Positions 1 through 6,447 of a stretch of DNA of 12,232 nucleotides are shown here, in pieces. The DNA comes from Flavobacterium sp. (GTDB lineage: Bacteria; Bacteroidota; Bacteroidia; Flavobacteriales; Flavobacteriaceae), in NCBI GenBank assembly GCA_003449615.1, contig DMHA01000430.1:1-12232 (forward strand). The letters run 5' to 3'. Numbering within the stretch: position 1 is the first letter of the stretch; every line of letters starts with the position of its first letter. The notes beneath the pieces are model-generated. The model did no database searches. It was not told where the DNA came from and saw only the letters and a program-made list of their open reading frames with translations. The position numbers and the translations under genes are program-made.

Positions 1-192
1 TTTATTGCCAAAAATTATCCCGGTCAAGAAGCCGAAATATTCGAAAAATTATCCAAATCACAACCCATAGGCCGAATGGGAAAACCCGATGAAGTGGCCG
101 CTTTGGCTTTATTTTTATGCAGTGATGAATCGGGTTTTATTACTGGTTGCGATTATCCAATTGATGGAGGTTTTATTAAATTGAACAACTAA
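1..192 (+). CDS. SDR-family dehydrogenase, C-terminal part; probable 2-keto-3-deoxy-L-fuconate dehydrogenase (partial)
   Basis: The window opens inside this gene; 63 codons and a TAA remain. The residues seen are the typical end of a classical short-chain dehydrogenase: a GRMGKPDEVAALALFLCSD segment followed by the closing TGCDYPIDGGF, which forms the last helix and strand of the Rossmann-fold subunit. The catalytic Ser-Tyr-Lys and the cofactor-binding glycines lie upstream of the window and cannot be checked. The substrate is inferred from context: the genes that follow encode the fucosidase, diketo-deoxyfuconate hydrolase, mutarotase and lactonase of oxidative L-fucose breakdown, and a second SDR at the far end fits fucose dehydrogenase. 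That leaves the oxidation of 2-keto-3-deoxy-L-fuconate to the 2,4-diketo acid for this one. SDR membership is firm; the exact substrate is inference. Confidence 0.8.
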   Translation, partial: FIAKNYPGQEAEIFEKLSKSQPIGRMGKPDEVAALALFLCSDESGFITGCDYPIDGGFIKLNN

Positions 193-235
193 TGCAAATC
201 AAGGGTTTAAATAAAACCATTGGATTCTTAGGATT

Positions 236-269
236 AGACCTAACAGGTTTTAAAAAACCTGTTAGGTCT
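236..269. terminator. Perfect 34-bp palindrome, likely intergenic terminator or REP-like element
   Basis: The arm agacctaacaggtttt (236-251) is exactly complementary to 254-269, leaving only two bases between the arms. It lies 44 bases after the stop of the SDR gene and ahead of the fucosidase. The stem ends in A/T next to the loop rather than in a long U run after the stem, so Rho-independent termination is plausible but not textbook. Because the palindrome is symmetric it would form on either strand. Such acctaacaggt palindromes look like elements that recur between genes in flavobacterial genomes, but recurrence cannot be tested from one window. Confidence 0.5.
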
Positions 270-443
270 CCAACTTGAAAATCATAAATTTATAAATTTA
301 ACTCTTGTTCGCATAACTAATTATAATTAGCCTTTATTTAACTGCCCACATTGAGCAATCGTTGGTAATCGCAGTTAACGGAGCAAGAACAGCAACAATA
401 TATGTAGTTGAATAATTAACAATTATAATATAAATAACTACAA
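270..443 (+). other. Intergenic leader upstream of the fucosidase gene with several short dyads
   Basis: No coding potential was recognised in this stretch. It holds a 14-bp perfect palindrome ctaattataattag (317-330) and an 8-bp inverted repeat ttaactgc (338-345) / gcagttaa (371-378) with a 25-base spacer. The segment from about 341 to 397 is clearly richer in G and C than the very AT-rich DNA on both sides. No convincing TTG / TAnnTTTG flavobacterial promoter was found. The stretch probably carries the promoter or operator for the fucosidase and downstream genes; that role is inference from position only. Confidence 0.3.
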
Positions 444-1773
444 ATGAAAAACAAACTATTCATTTTAGTATTAAGCTGCATAGCCTCAATCACTTTGCAT
501 GCACAAACCTACACGCCAACAAAAGAAAATCTTGATGCACGCGTGGAATTTCAGGACATGAAATTAGGGATGTTCATCCATTGGGGAGCTTCAAGCGTTT
601 TAGAAAATGGAGAATGGGTCATGAATAACAGGAATATTGGTATCAAAGAGTATGGTAGACTGATAAATATTTTTAATGCCAAAAATTTTGATGCCAAAAA
701 ATGGGTTGCCGCAGCCAAATCTGGAGGAATGAAATACATTACTTTCATCACCCGTCATCACGACAGTTTCAGCAATTGGGACACCCAACAATCCGATTGG
801 AAAATTACCAATACGCCTTATGGAAAAGATGTTTTAAAACAGTTGGCAGACGAATGCCACAAAGAGGGAATCAAACGGTTTTGTTATTATTCGTTATTGG
901 ATTGGTCTCGTAGCGATTACCAGTACGAAACAGGCAATACTGGCAAAGGAACTGGTAGGGCCCAAAAAAGTGATTGGGAAAGTTATATTCGATTCATGAA
1001 AGCTCAACTTACCGAATTGCTTACTAATTACGGTAAAATAGATGGAATTTGGTTCGATGGGCATTGGAATCAATTGGATAATAATAAAGATAAAACTTTA
1101 AAATCGAAAGTAGATTGGCATTATGACGAAATTTATAAACTTATTCATTCTTTGCAACCACAATGTCTGATTGGTAATAATCATCATCTATTTCCTCTTC
1201 TTGGCGTAGATTTTCAGGCCTTCGAAAAAGATTTACCAGATAAGAATACAGCCAGCTTTGGTGGACAATCTGTGTCACTACTACCCATGGAAACTTGCGA
1301 AACCATGAACAATTCTTGGGGGTTCAATATAACGGATAGAAAATACAAATCTACTAAAGACATCGTACATTATTTGATTAATGCTGCTGGGATGAATGCC
1401 AATTTTTTACTCAACGTTGGACCAATGCCCGATGGCACTATTCAACCAGAATTTGTAAGCACACTCAAAGAACTAGGCGATTGGATAAAAAAAACGGCGA
1501 AACTATTTACGGCACTAGAGGTGGATTGATGGAACCGCAAGACTGGGGAGTACTTACAACAAAAGGGAAAACTTGGTATGCACATATTATCAAAACACTA
1601 CAAACAAAAATCTCAATATTGATGACCAATAGAACCGAAAAAATCAAGAAAAGTGTACTCTTTGAAACTAAAAAACCGTTGAAATTCAAACAAACCAAAG
1701 AAGGCATTGTAGTAGATTTGAGCGGAATAACACTAGATGAGACAGAACAATTATCGAATTACAATTAAAATAA
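444..1773 (+). pseudogene. Secreted alpha-L-fucosidase (GH29), frameshifted twice near the 3' end
   Basis: GH29 enzymes release terminal alpha-L-fucose from glycans. The first reading frame (444-1529, 361 residues) opens with a signal peptide (about 1-20, cut before QT) and carries the GH29 barrel: FIHWG at 44-48, a TRHHDSF segment with His105/His106, and GIWFDGHW, whose Asp205 is the expected nucleophile. At the tract of eight A's (1487-1494) the conserved continuation moves to the -1 frame, giving NGETIYGTRGG and PQDWG, which runs to 1768. A second shift near 1745-1747 is also visible: that frame ends as LDETEQLSNYN, whereas the next -1 frame reads TIIELQLK and stops at 1771-1773, the ending expected for GH29. 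One base added at each place would restore about 443 residues, a normal length for the family core. The 361-residue product keeps the barrel but loses the C-terminal beta-sandwich. True decay, sequencing error, or slippage at the A-tract are all possible; two lesions make decay or error more likely than regulated frameshifting. Confidence 0.85.
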
Positions 1774-1785
1774 ATACTAAAAAAT

Positions 1786-2637
1786 ATGAAATTAATACGA
1801 TTTGGCAAAGCTGGTCAAGAGAAACCAGGAATTATTATTGGAGAAAAAAGATTTGATGTTTCTTCGATTGTTACCGATTATAACGAATCCTTTTTTGAAG
1901 AAAATGGATTAGAAAAATTGAAAAAAGCTATAGAAAACAATCCAAATCTACCAGAAGTGGATGCTTCGGTTCGTTTGGGTTCTCCAGTGGCGAGACCGTC
2001 AAAAATTATTTGTATCGGATTGAACTATGTCGATCATTGTCTTGAAACCAATGCGCCGATTCCAGATGAACCCATTATCTTCTTTAAATCGACTACCGCT
2101 TTGTGTGGACCCAATGATGATTTAATTATTCCAAAAAACAGCGAAAAAACCGACTGGGAAATCGAATTGGCGTTTGTCGTAGGCAAGAAAGCAAGTTATG
2201 TTTCTGAAGCCGACGCGATGAATTATGTGGCAGGATATTGCTTGCACAACGATTACAGCGAAAGAGCTTTTCAATTGGAACGTGGTGGTCAATGGGCAAA
2301 AGGAAAAGGTTGTGACACCTTCGCACCACTCGGTCCCTTTATGGCTACGAAAGATGAAATTGCCGACGTCGATAATTTATCAATGTGGTTGACGGTGAAT
2401 GGAAAAACATTCCAAAACAGCAATACCTCGAATTTGGTTTTCAAAATCCCGTTTTTAGTACATTATTTAAGTCAGTTTATGACCTTGTTGCCGGGCGATG
2501 TGATTAGTACTGGAACACCTCCAGGAGTTGGATTGGGCATCAAACCAAACCCAATTTATGTCAAAGCGGGCGACATAATCGAATTGGGAATGGAAGGATT
2601 AGGCTCGAGTAAACAACTGGCAGTAGCCTATAAATGA
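1786..2637 (+). CDS. Fumarylacetoacetate hydrolase family protein, probable 2,4-diketo-3-deoxy-L-fuconate hydrolase
   Basis: The 283-residue product is a complete FAH-fold enzyme. An N-terminal domain (about 1-70) is followed by the catalytic domain starting at IICIGLNYVDHC (74-85). The metal-binding acidic residues of the family are present as Glu125 and Glu127 in DWEIELAFVVG and Asp156 in HNDYSER. The active-site region AKGKGCDTFAPLGP (171-184) and the late loop STGTPPGVGLG (241-251) are also intact. In oxidative fucose breakdown this family cleaves 2,4-diketo-3-deoxy-L-fuconate into pyruvate and L-lactate, in the cytoplasm. The neighbours support that substrate; by sequence alone other acylpyruvate hydrolases or ureidoglycolate-lyase-like enzymes would be possible. 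The gene begins 12 bases after the fucosidase remnant and is followed after one base by the mutarotase, so the three are probably co-transcribed. Confidence 0.85.
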   Translation: MKLIRFGKAGQEKPGIIIGEKRFDVSSIVTDYNESFFEENGLEKLKKAIENNPNLPEVDASVRLGSPVARPSKIICIGLNYVDHCLETNAPIPDEPIIFFKSTTALCGPNDDLIIPKNSEKTDWEIELAFVVGKKASYVSEADAMNYVAGYCLHNDYSERAFQLERGGQWAKGKGCDTFAPLGPFMATKDEIADVDNLSMWLTVNGKTFQNSNTSNLVFKIPFLVHYLSQFMTLLPGDVISTGTPPGVGLGIKPNPIYVKAGDIIELGMEGLGSSKQLAVAYK

Positions 2638-2638
2638 T

Positions 2639-2977
2639 ATGAAAACTCAAAAATTTTGCCTAGCATTAGATTTGAAAGATGATGCTCATTTGATAGAGGA
2701 ATACAAAGTCTATCACCAAAAAGTATGGCCAGAAATCATTCAAAGCATCAAGGAATCTGGGATTTCAGTATTGGAAATTTATTGCCTTGGCAACCGAATG
2801 TTTATGATTATCGAAGCGAACGAAGAATTTTCGTTTGATAAAAAATCAGCAATGGATGCCAGTAATCCAAAAGTGCAAGAATGGGAAGATTTGATGTGGA
2901 AATTCCAACAAGCCTTGCCTTGGGCAAAATCAGGAGAGAAATGGATGTTGATGGAAAAAATATATGAGTTAAAATGA
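2639..2977 (+). CDS. L-rhamnose mutarotase family protein, probable L-fucose mutarotase
   Basis: The 112-residue product matches the small one-domain L-rhamnose mutarotase (DUF718) family in length and pattern. Conserved features are YHQKVWPEI with His26, Trp30 and Glu32 in the first helix, the strand IYCLGNRMFMIIEA, and the Trp-rich end (EWEDLMWKFQQALPWA, then EKWMLMEKIYEL). These enzymes interconvert the alpha and beta anomers of a deoxy sugar in the cytoplasm, here presumably supplying the anomer used by fucose dehydrogenase. No rhamnose genes are seen, and every enzyme around it fits fucose, so fucose is the likely substrate. The start lies one base after the stop of the hydrolase gene, indicating translational coupling. 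The 237 bases that follow before the lactonase start break the tight spacing of the cluster. Confidence 0.85.
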   Translation: MKTQKFCLALDLKDDAHLIEEYKVYHQKVWPEIIQSIKESGISVLEIYCLGNRMFMIIEANEEFSFDKKSAMDASNPKVQEWEDLMWKFQQALPWAKSGEKWMLMEKIYELK

Positions 2978-2993
2978 TTAGGTCTGTTTCAGT

Positions 2994-3157
2994 AGACAAA
3001 AAAGTTTACAGTATTTTTTTTGAACCATTAAAATTAAGTGTTTAGCCTTAATGCACTTTAATTTTCTTTGCAGACTAAAAAGGTTGTTCTGTTTTTTTTA
3101 AACCATATAGAGAATTAAGTGTTTAGCCTTAATGCACCTTAATTTTCTTAACGGTTT
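2994..3157. repeat. Two tandem copies of a hairpin-forming intergenic repeat
   Basis: A 37-base core occurs at 3032-3068 and again at 3113-3149 with one mismatch. The similarity extends leftwards in weaker form from agac (2994 and 3072) through a T-run and aaccat, with an offset of 78 to 81 bases, so a whole unit of about 80 bp is duplicated. Each core can fold: in the second copy 3100-3121 pairs imperfectly with 3135-3157 (aaacc...aattaag-gtg against cac-cttaatt...ggttt) around the loop tttagccttaatg. The loop is identical in both copies while the stem flanks differ. It sits between the mutarotase and lactonase genes and could act as an mRNA-stabilising or terminating hairpin, or be a dispersed REP-like element; function is unknown. 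Confidence 0.75.
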
Positions 3158-3214
3158 AAAGATAAAAAAAAATTAATGTTTTCGTTTGGTAATAGTAAAG
3201 AACAATTATATAAA

Positions 3215-4045
3215 ATGAAAAAAATCGACAGTCATCAACATTTTTGGAAGTACCATCCAGTAAAAGACGCTTGGATTACTGATGATATGAAGGTAATTCA
3301 GCGCGATTTTTTACCCGAAGATTTAGAACCATTACTTCAAGAAAATGCCATTGAGGGTTGTATTGCCGTGCAAGCCGATCAAAGTGAAGAAGAAACTCAT
3401 TTTTTATTGGAATTAGCCAAAAAAAATAATTTCATCAAAGGCATTGTGGGCTGGGTCGATTTGCGAAGTCCAGATTTAGAATCCCGATTAGACTATTTTT
3501 CTCAATTCCAAAAACTAAAAGGTTTTCGGCACATTGTTCAAGCCGAGCCTGAAGATGATTTTCTGTTGAACACCGATTTTTGCAACGGAATTGCGCTATT
3601 GGAACAATATAATTTTACTTATGATATTTTAATTTTACCCAAGCATTTGCCTTTTGCTTTAGAATTGGTAAAACGATTCCCCAAGCAAAAGTTTGTCATT
3701 GATCATTTGGCAAAACCAGATTTTAAAAAAAATGACTTTTCAGCTTGGGAACAAGGAATAACTGCCATAGCAAAATGCGAAAATGTATATTGCAAAGTTT
3801 CAGGTTTGGTTACCGAAGCCGATTGGAAGCATTGGAAAACAAGCGAGTTTACGTATTGTTTGGATGTTGTAACGGAGGCGTTTGGAATCAATCGTTTGCT
3901 ATTTGGTAGCGACTGGCCAGTTTGTTTATTGGCAGCCAATTACAATCAAACATTGGAAATTGTAACCAATTATTTTTCCAAATTTTCAAAAACCGATCAA
4001 GAAAAATTTTGGGGATTAAACGTTTCTGCATTTTATAATTTATAA
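3215..4045 (+). CDS. Amidohydrolase family protein, probable L-fucono-1,5-lactonase
   Basis: The product, 276 residues from the chosen start, belongs to the amidohydrolase_2 (TIM-barrel) family that includes sugar lactonases. Visible ligands and motifs, counted from this start, are DSHQHFW with His7 and His9, GFRHIVQ with Arg105/His106, VIDHLAKP with His164, and FGSDWPVC with Asp233. The expected reaction is hydrolysis of L-fucono-lactone to L-fuconate in the cytoplasm, the step after fucose dehydrogenase. An upstream in-frame ATG at 3176 would add 13 residues (MFSFGNSKEQLYK) that do not resemble the family, whose members begin just before the IDSHQHFW strand, so 3215 is preferred. The fucose dehydrogenase candidate follows after nine bases. 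Other lactonases or dicarboxylate hydrolases of this family are possible, but context favours fuconolactone. Confidence 0.85.
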   Translation: MKKIDSHQHFWKYHPVKDAWITDDMKVIQRDFLPEDLEPLLQENAIEGCIAVQADQSEEETHFLLELAKKNNFIKGIVGWVDLRSPDLESRLDYFSQFQKLKGFRHIVQAEPEDDFLLNTDFCNGIALLEQYNFTYDILILPKHLPFALELVKRFPKQKFVIDHLAKPDFKKNDFSAWEQGITAIAKCENVYCKVSGLVTEADWKHWKTSEFTYCLDVVTEAFGINRLLFGSDWPVCLLAANYNQTLEIVTNYFSKFSKTDQEKFWGLNVSAFYNL

Positions 4046-4054
4046 ATAGAAAAA

Positions 4055-4834
4055 ATGAATTTAAACTTAAAAAACAAAGTAGTTGTTGTAACTGGCGGAG
4101 CCAAAGGAATTGGATTGGGTATTTGCAAAGTATTGGCCCAAGAAGGAGCAATTCCAGTGATAATTGGTCGCAAAGAAGTCGATAACCAGAAAGCTATTAA
4201 GAAAATTGAAGCTTTGGGATACATTGCCCATGGAATTGAAGCCGAATTGACAAATTCAGATGATTGCCAAAAAGCAATTCAACTTGTTATTGAAAAATAC
4301 GGACGAATAGACGGATTGATAAATAACGCTGGAGTAAATGACGGCGTAGGCCTAGAAACAGGAAATTATGAATCTTTTATGGCATCATTACACAAAAACC
4401 TAGTTCATTATTATTTGATGGCGCATCACGCTTTGCCAGAGTTGAAAAAATCTAAAGGGAGTATTGTCAATATTGGCTCCAAAACTGCCGATACTGGACA
4501 AGGAAATACCTCTGCTTATGCGGCTTCTAATGGCGGTCGAAATGCCTTAACTCGAGAGTGGGCGGTTGAATTATTGCCATACAGTATTCGAGTAAATGCC
4601 GTAATTGTTGCCGAATGTTATACGCCATTGTATGAAAATTGGATACAAAGTTTTGATAATCCCGAAGCAAAATTAAAAGAAATTGCGGATAAAATTCCGT
4701 TCGAAAAACGAATGACCTCAGCCGAAGAAATTGCCAATATGGTTGTTTTTCTTCTATCAGAAAAATCGAGTCATACCACAGGGCAATTGATTTATGTGGA
4801 TGGTGGCTATACTCATTTAGATCGGTCATTATAG
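4055..4834 (+). CDS. SDR-family oxidoreductase, probable L-fucose dehydrogenase
   Basis: This 259-residue protein is a full-length classical short-chain dehydrogenase. It has the cofactor-binding TGGAKGIG (13-20), NNAG (90-93), the IVNIGSKTA strand with Ser142, and Tyr155 in SAYAASNGG, and it ends in TTGQLIYVDGGYTHLDRSL. In the cluster it is the natural candidate for oxidising L-fucose to L-fuconolactone with NAD(P)+, since the other SDR lies at the opposite end and the lactonase is the immediate upstream neighbour. One point is odd: the YxxxK catalytic motif reads Y-A-A-S-N, so residue 159 (codon AAT at 4529-4531) is Asn where Lys is expected. The protein is otherwise intact, so this may be a trait of the subfamily rather than damage. 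Roles of the two SDRs could be swapped. Confidence 0.8.
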   Translation: MNLNLKNKVVVVTGGAKGIGLGICKVLAQEGAIPVIIGRKEVDNQKAIKKIEALGYIAHGIEAELTNSDDCQKAIQLVIEKYGRIDGLINNAGVNDGVGLETGNYESFMASLHKNLVHYYLMAHHALPELKKSKGSIVNIGSKTADTGQGNTSAYAASNGGRNALTREWAVELLPYSIRVNAVIVAECYTPLYENWIQSFDNPEAKLKEIADKIPFEKRMTSAEEIANMVVFLLSEKSSHTTGQLIYVDGGYTHLDRSL

Positions 4835-4894
4835 AAAATACAGTAATTCCAATTGGCAATATAAATTAGGAAAAATAATTTAAAAAAACCTGAA

Positions 4895-5515
4895 TTAGCC
4901 TTTTATTTTTTGGTTAAAATCGGCTTCATTTTCGATTACATTTCCTTCGTATTGTAGCTTCCATCCCATCGTATTGGTCAGAATCAGCATTTTCGAAAGT
5001 TCTGAAATCAGTCTATTTTTGGCATTTGATTTTAAGGAAGATTTTTGGATTTTTTCGGCTAGATTGGCTTTAACCATTTTATTTATTTTGTTGTAATCAT
5101 CACCCGTAAAAGGATTTAATTTACTTTGCTCTACATCATAATATTGTAGATCTGTACTTATTTTTATTTCTTCTTTTGGGATATTGACAATATTTATGGT
5201 CTTGTTTTTTTCGTCGATGTCGTATTTCATTTGATGCAAATCATAAGCAACCGTCACATCGGCATTGACAATTACGATGGCTTTTTTTTCAAAAGAAACC
5301 ATATCCAATAAATATTTTTCTTCATCTTTATAAGTAATCACTTCGGCAAAATGACCTTCGGTAACCACCAGTTTTCCAACGTTGACAATTTGTTGCTGAA
5401 TAAGATTAGTATTGTAATCTAAGGTTGAATCGTCTTCTTTTTTGAAGTCGCAGAATTTGAACAGTAGAAAAATGGCGATAACTATTCCTACTCCAGCTAT
5501 TATTCTATTTCGCAT
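4895..5515 (-). CDS. DUF4230 domain-containing membrane-anchored protein
   Basis: The 206-residue product begins with a short positive end and one hydrophobic segment (about 4-21, IIAGVGIVIAIFLLFKF), then a soluble domain placed outside the membrane. The pattern QQQIVNVGKLVVTEGHF, then IVIVNADVTVAYDLHQMKYDID and the late AKNRLISELSKML, followed by GWKLQYEG, is that of DUF4230, a family with no established biochemical role. The segment from about 20 to 35 is charged and likely a linker. The gene points toward the fucose cluster and ends 60 bases from it, so the two are convergent and unrelated in transcription. No clear promoter was identified in the AT-rich bases upstream of the start. Family recognition is from memory of the sequence pattern. 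Confidence 0.75.
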   Translation of the reverse strand: MRNRIIAGVGIVIAIFLLFKFCDFKKEDDSTLDYNTNLIQQQIVNVGKLVVTEGHFAEVITYKDEEKYLLDMVSFEKKAIVIVNADVTVAYDLHQMKYDIDEKNKTINIVNIPKEEIKISTDLQYYDVEQSKLNPFTGDDYNKINKMVKANLAEKIQKSSLKSNAKNRLISELSKMLILTNTMGWKLQYEGNVIENEADFNQKIKG

Positions 5516-5564
5516 CTTATATTTTTTTATAAAAGTAAAGAAAATATTGGAATGGAAAAGGGTT

Positions 5565-5731
5565 CTAAATCAACTTATTATTTTTGGCTCTTTGAATGGC
5601 TTCTAGTTTGTTGTGAACTTGCAGTTCCTTCATTCGATGAGGAAAGATGAAATTCTCCACCAATTTCTTCAATCCAGTTTTTCTAATTTACGATTAGTTT
5701 TTTGGATGTTGTTACTTCGTTTTTTCAATTC
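5565..5731 (-). pseudogene. Decayed remnant of a LuxR-type HTH transcriptional regulator
   Basis: Between two intact - strand genes lies a degraded stretch. Read on the - strand in the frame ending at TAG 5565-5567, 40 codons are open (to 5687) and finish HRMKELQVHNKLEAIQRAKNNKLI (written here as HRMKELQV then HNKLEAIQRAKNNKLI), which matches the end of the GerE/LuxR helix-turn-helix: the recognition helix ending in HR, the KLxVxN turn and the EAI..A....LI final helix. The preceding residues GLKKLVENFIFP look like a shortened version of the scaffold helix, and some bases normally between them are missing. A second short frame, 5669-5731, encodes a Lys/Asn/Glu-rich, coiled-coil-like 20-residue stretch. 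There is no start codon, no N-terminal domain and several stops, so a functional product is not expected. Confidence 0.6.
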
Positions 5732-5777
5732 CTATAGAACGATAATATTATTTCTTATTGAAAAAAGTTACAGAGTG

Positions 5778-6443
5778 TTATTTGAAATAATACATTTTTT
5801 CGTACTCAAAACCATCCAATCGAAGTAGTTTTCTAAAATCGGAGCGGCTGGGTTTTAATACCACAAAAGTGGTATCGCTATTCTCGACATTGGCATCAAA
5901 AGGAATTTTCAACAGATTATTAATTATGGTAAAATCTTTTCGGGTGCCTAATTGCAGGTATTTATTGCTCAAAAAATCGAATTTGATGATGTTTACCAAA
6001 TAATTGCCATCAATTGCCTTATTCAAAATCAGACTCGATTTATAAATTTTGGCGGTTTCGTTTTCGGCAAATGAAAACAGGGTGTCCAATTGTTCTATTT
6101 CCCATTGAATGGTATCGTTTTTCACAAAAGTTTTATAGGCTTTTTGGGTGGCTTTGTCATAGACAATATTATTTCTGAATTCCAATTCTGGCAAGGAATC
6201 CATTTGTTTTCTTGTAGCATCGAAACTATTAATATTAATTTTTAAAACATATTTAGACTCGATTTTTAAAGAATTTGAATAATCCCTTGAAAAAGTACCT
6301 ATATATTTTTTTGGAAAACTATTTACAGTCTCAACATTGACGGGTTGTGGTTCGTTGAAATAAATATAACTGTTTCTCAATTGTTCCTGTTTGCAAGAAA
6401 AAAGCATTACAATGATACCAAAAAAAATGATTTTAGTTTTCAT
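5778..6443 (-). CDS. Predicted lipoprotein of unknown function
   Basis: From the ATG at 6443 the product has 221 residues and starts with a short lysine-containing end, a hydrophobic core and LFSC, a lipobox with Cys17, so it should be lipidated and held in the outer or inner membrane facing the periplasm. A longer in-frame start at 6473 would add ten residues (MDMTLQIYRK) in front of the signal and is less likely. The rest is rich in Lys, Asn, Asp and aromatic residues with alternating strand-like segments; no known domain was recognised. It begins four bases after the stop of the membrane-protein gene upstream, so it should be the last member of a four-gene operon starting at 7941. Its product may act with the other envelope proteins of that set. 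Confidence 0.7.
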   Translation of the reverse strand: MKTKIIFFGIIVMLFSCKQEQLRNSYIYFNEPQPVNVETVNSFPKKYIGTFSRDYSNSLKIESKYVLKININSFDATRKQMDSLPELEFRNNIVYDKATQKAYKTFVKNDTIQWEIEQLDTLFSFAENETAKIYKSSLILNKAIDGNYLVNIIKFDFLSNKYLQLGTRKDFTIINNLLKIPFDANVENSDTTFVVLKPSRSDFRKLLRLDGFEYEKMYYFK

Positions 6444-6447
6444 CTTT

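Noticed and set aside
311..378. Possible integron attC or IS terminal repeat upstream of the fucosidase
   Set aside because: The core-site consensus of attC is not met, no integrase or transposase is in the window, and the dyads are too short to define element ends.
2994..3157. Possible CRISPR-like repeat and spacer arrangement
   Set aside because: There are only two units, similarity extends into the would-be spacer, and the core folds with gene-cluster context but no cas genes are present.
3176..3214. An upstream ATG that would extend the lactonase by 13 residues
   Set aside because: The extension MFSFGNSKEQLYK does not fit the family, whose first strand begins right after the internal Met at 3215.
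4527..4859. A 110-codon - strand frame opposite the second SDR
   Set aside because: It is antisense to a full-length SDR with intact motifs and shows no protein-like features of its own.
5613..5828. An open + strand frame of 71 codons, rich in Phe and Leu
   Set aside because: It overlaps the LuxR-remnant and the end of the - strand lipoprotein gene, has no recognisable domain, and its composition is what reading the opposite strand of AT-rich genes gives.
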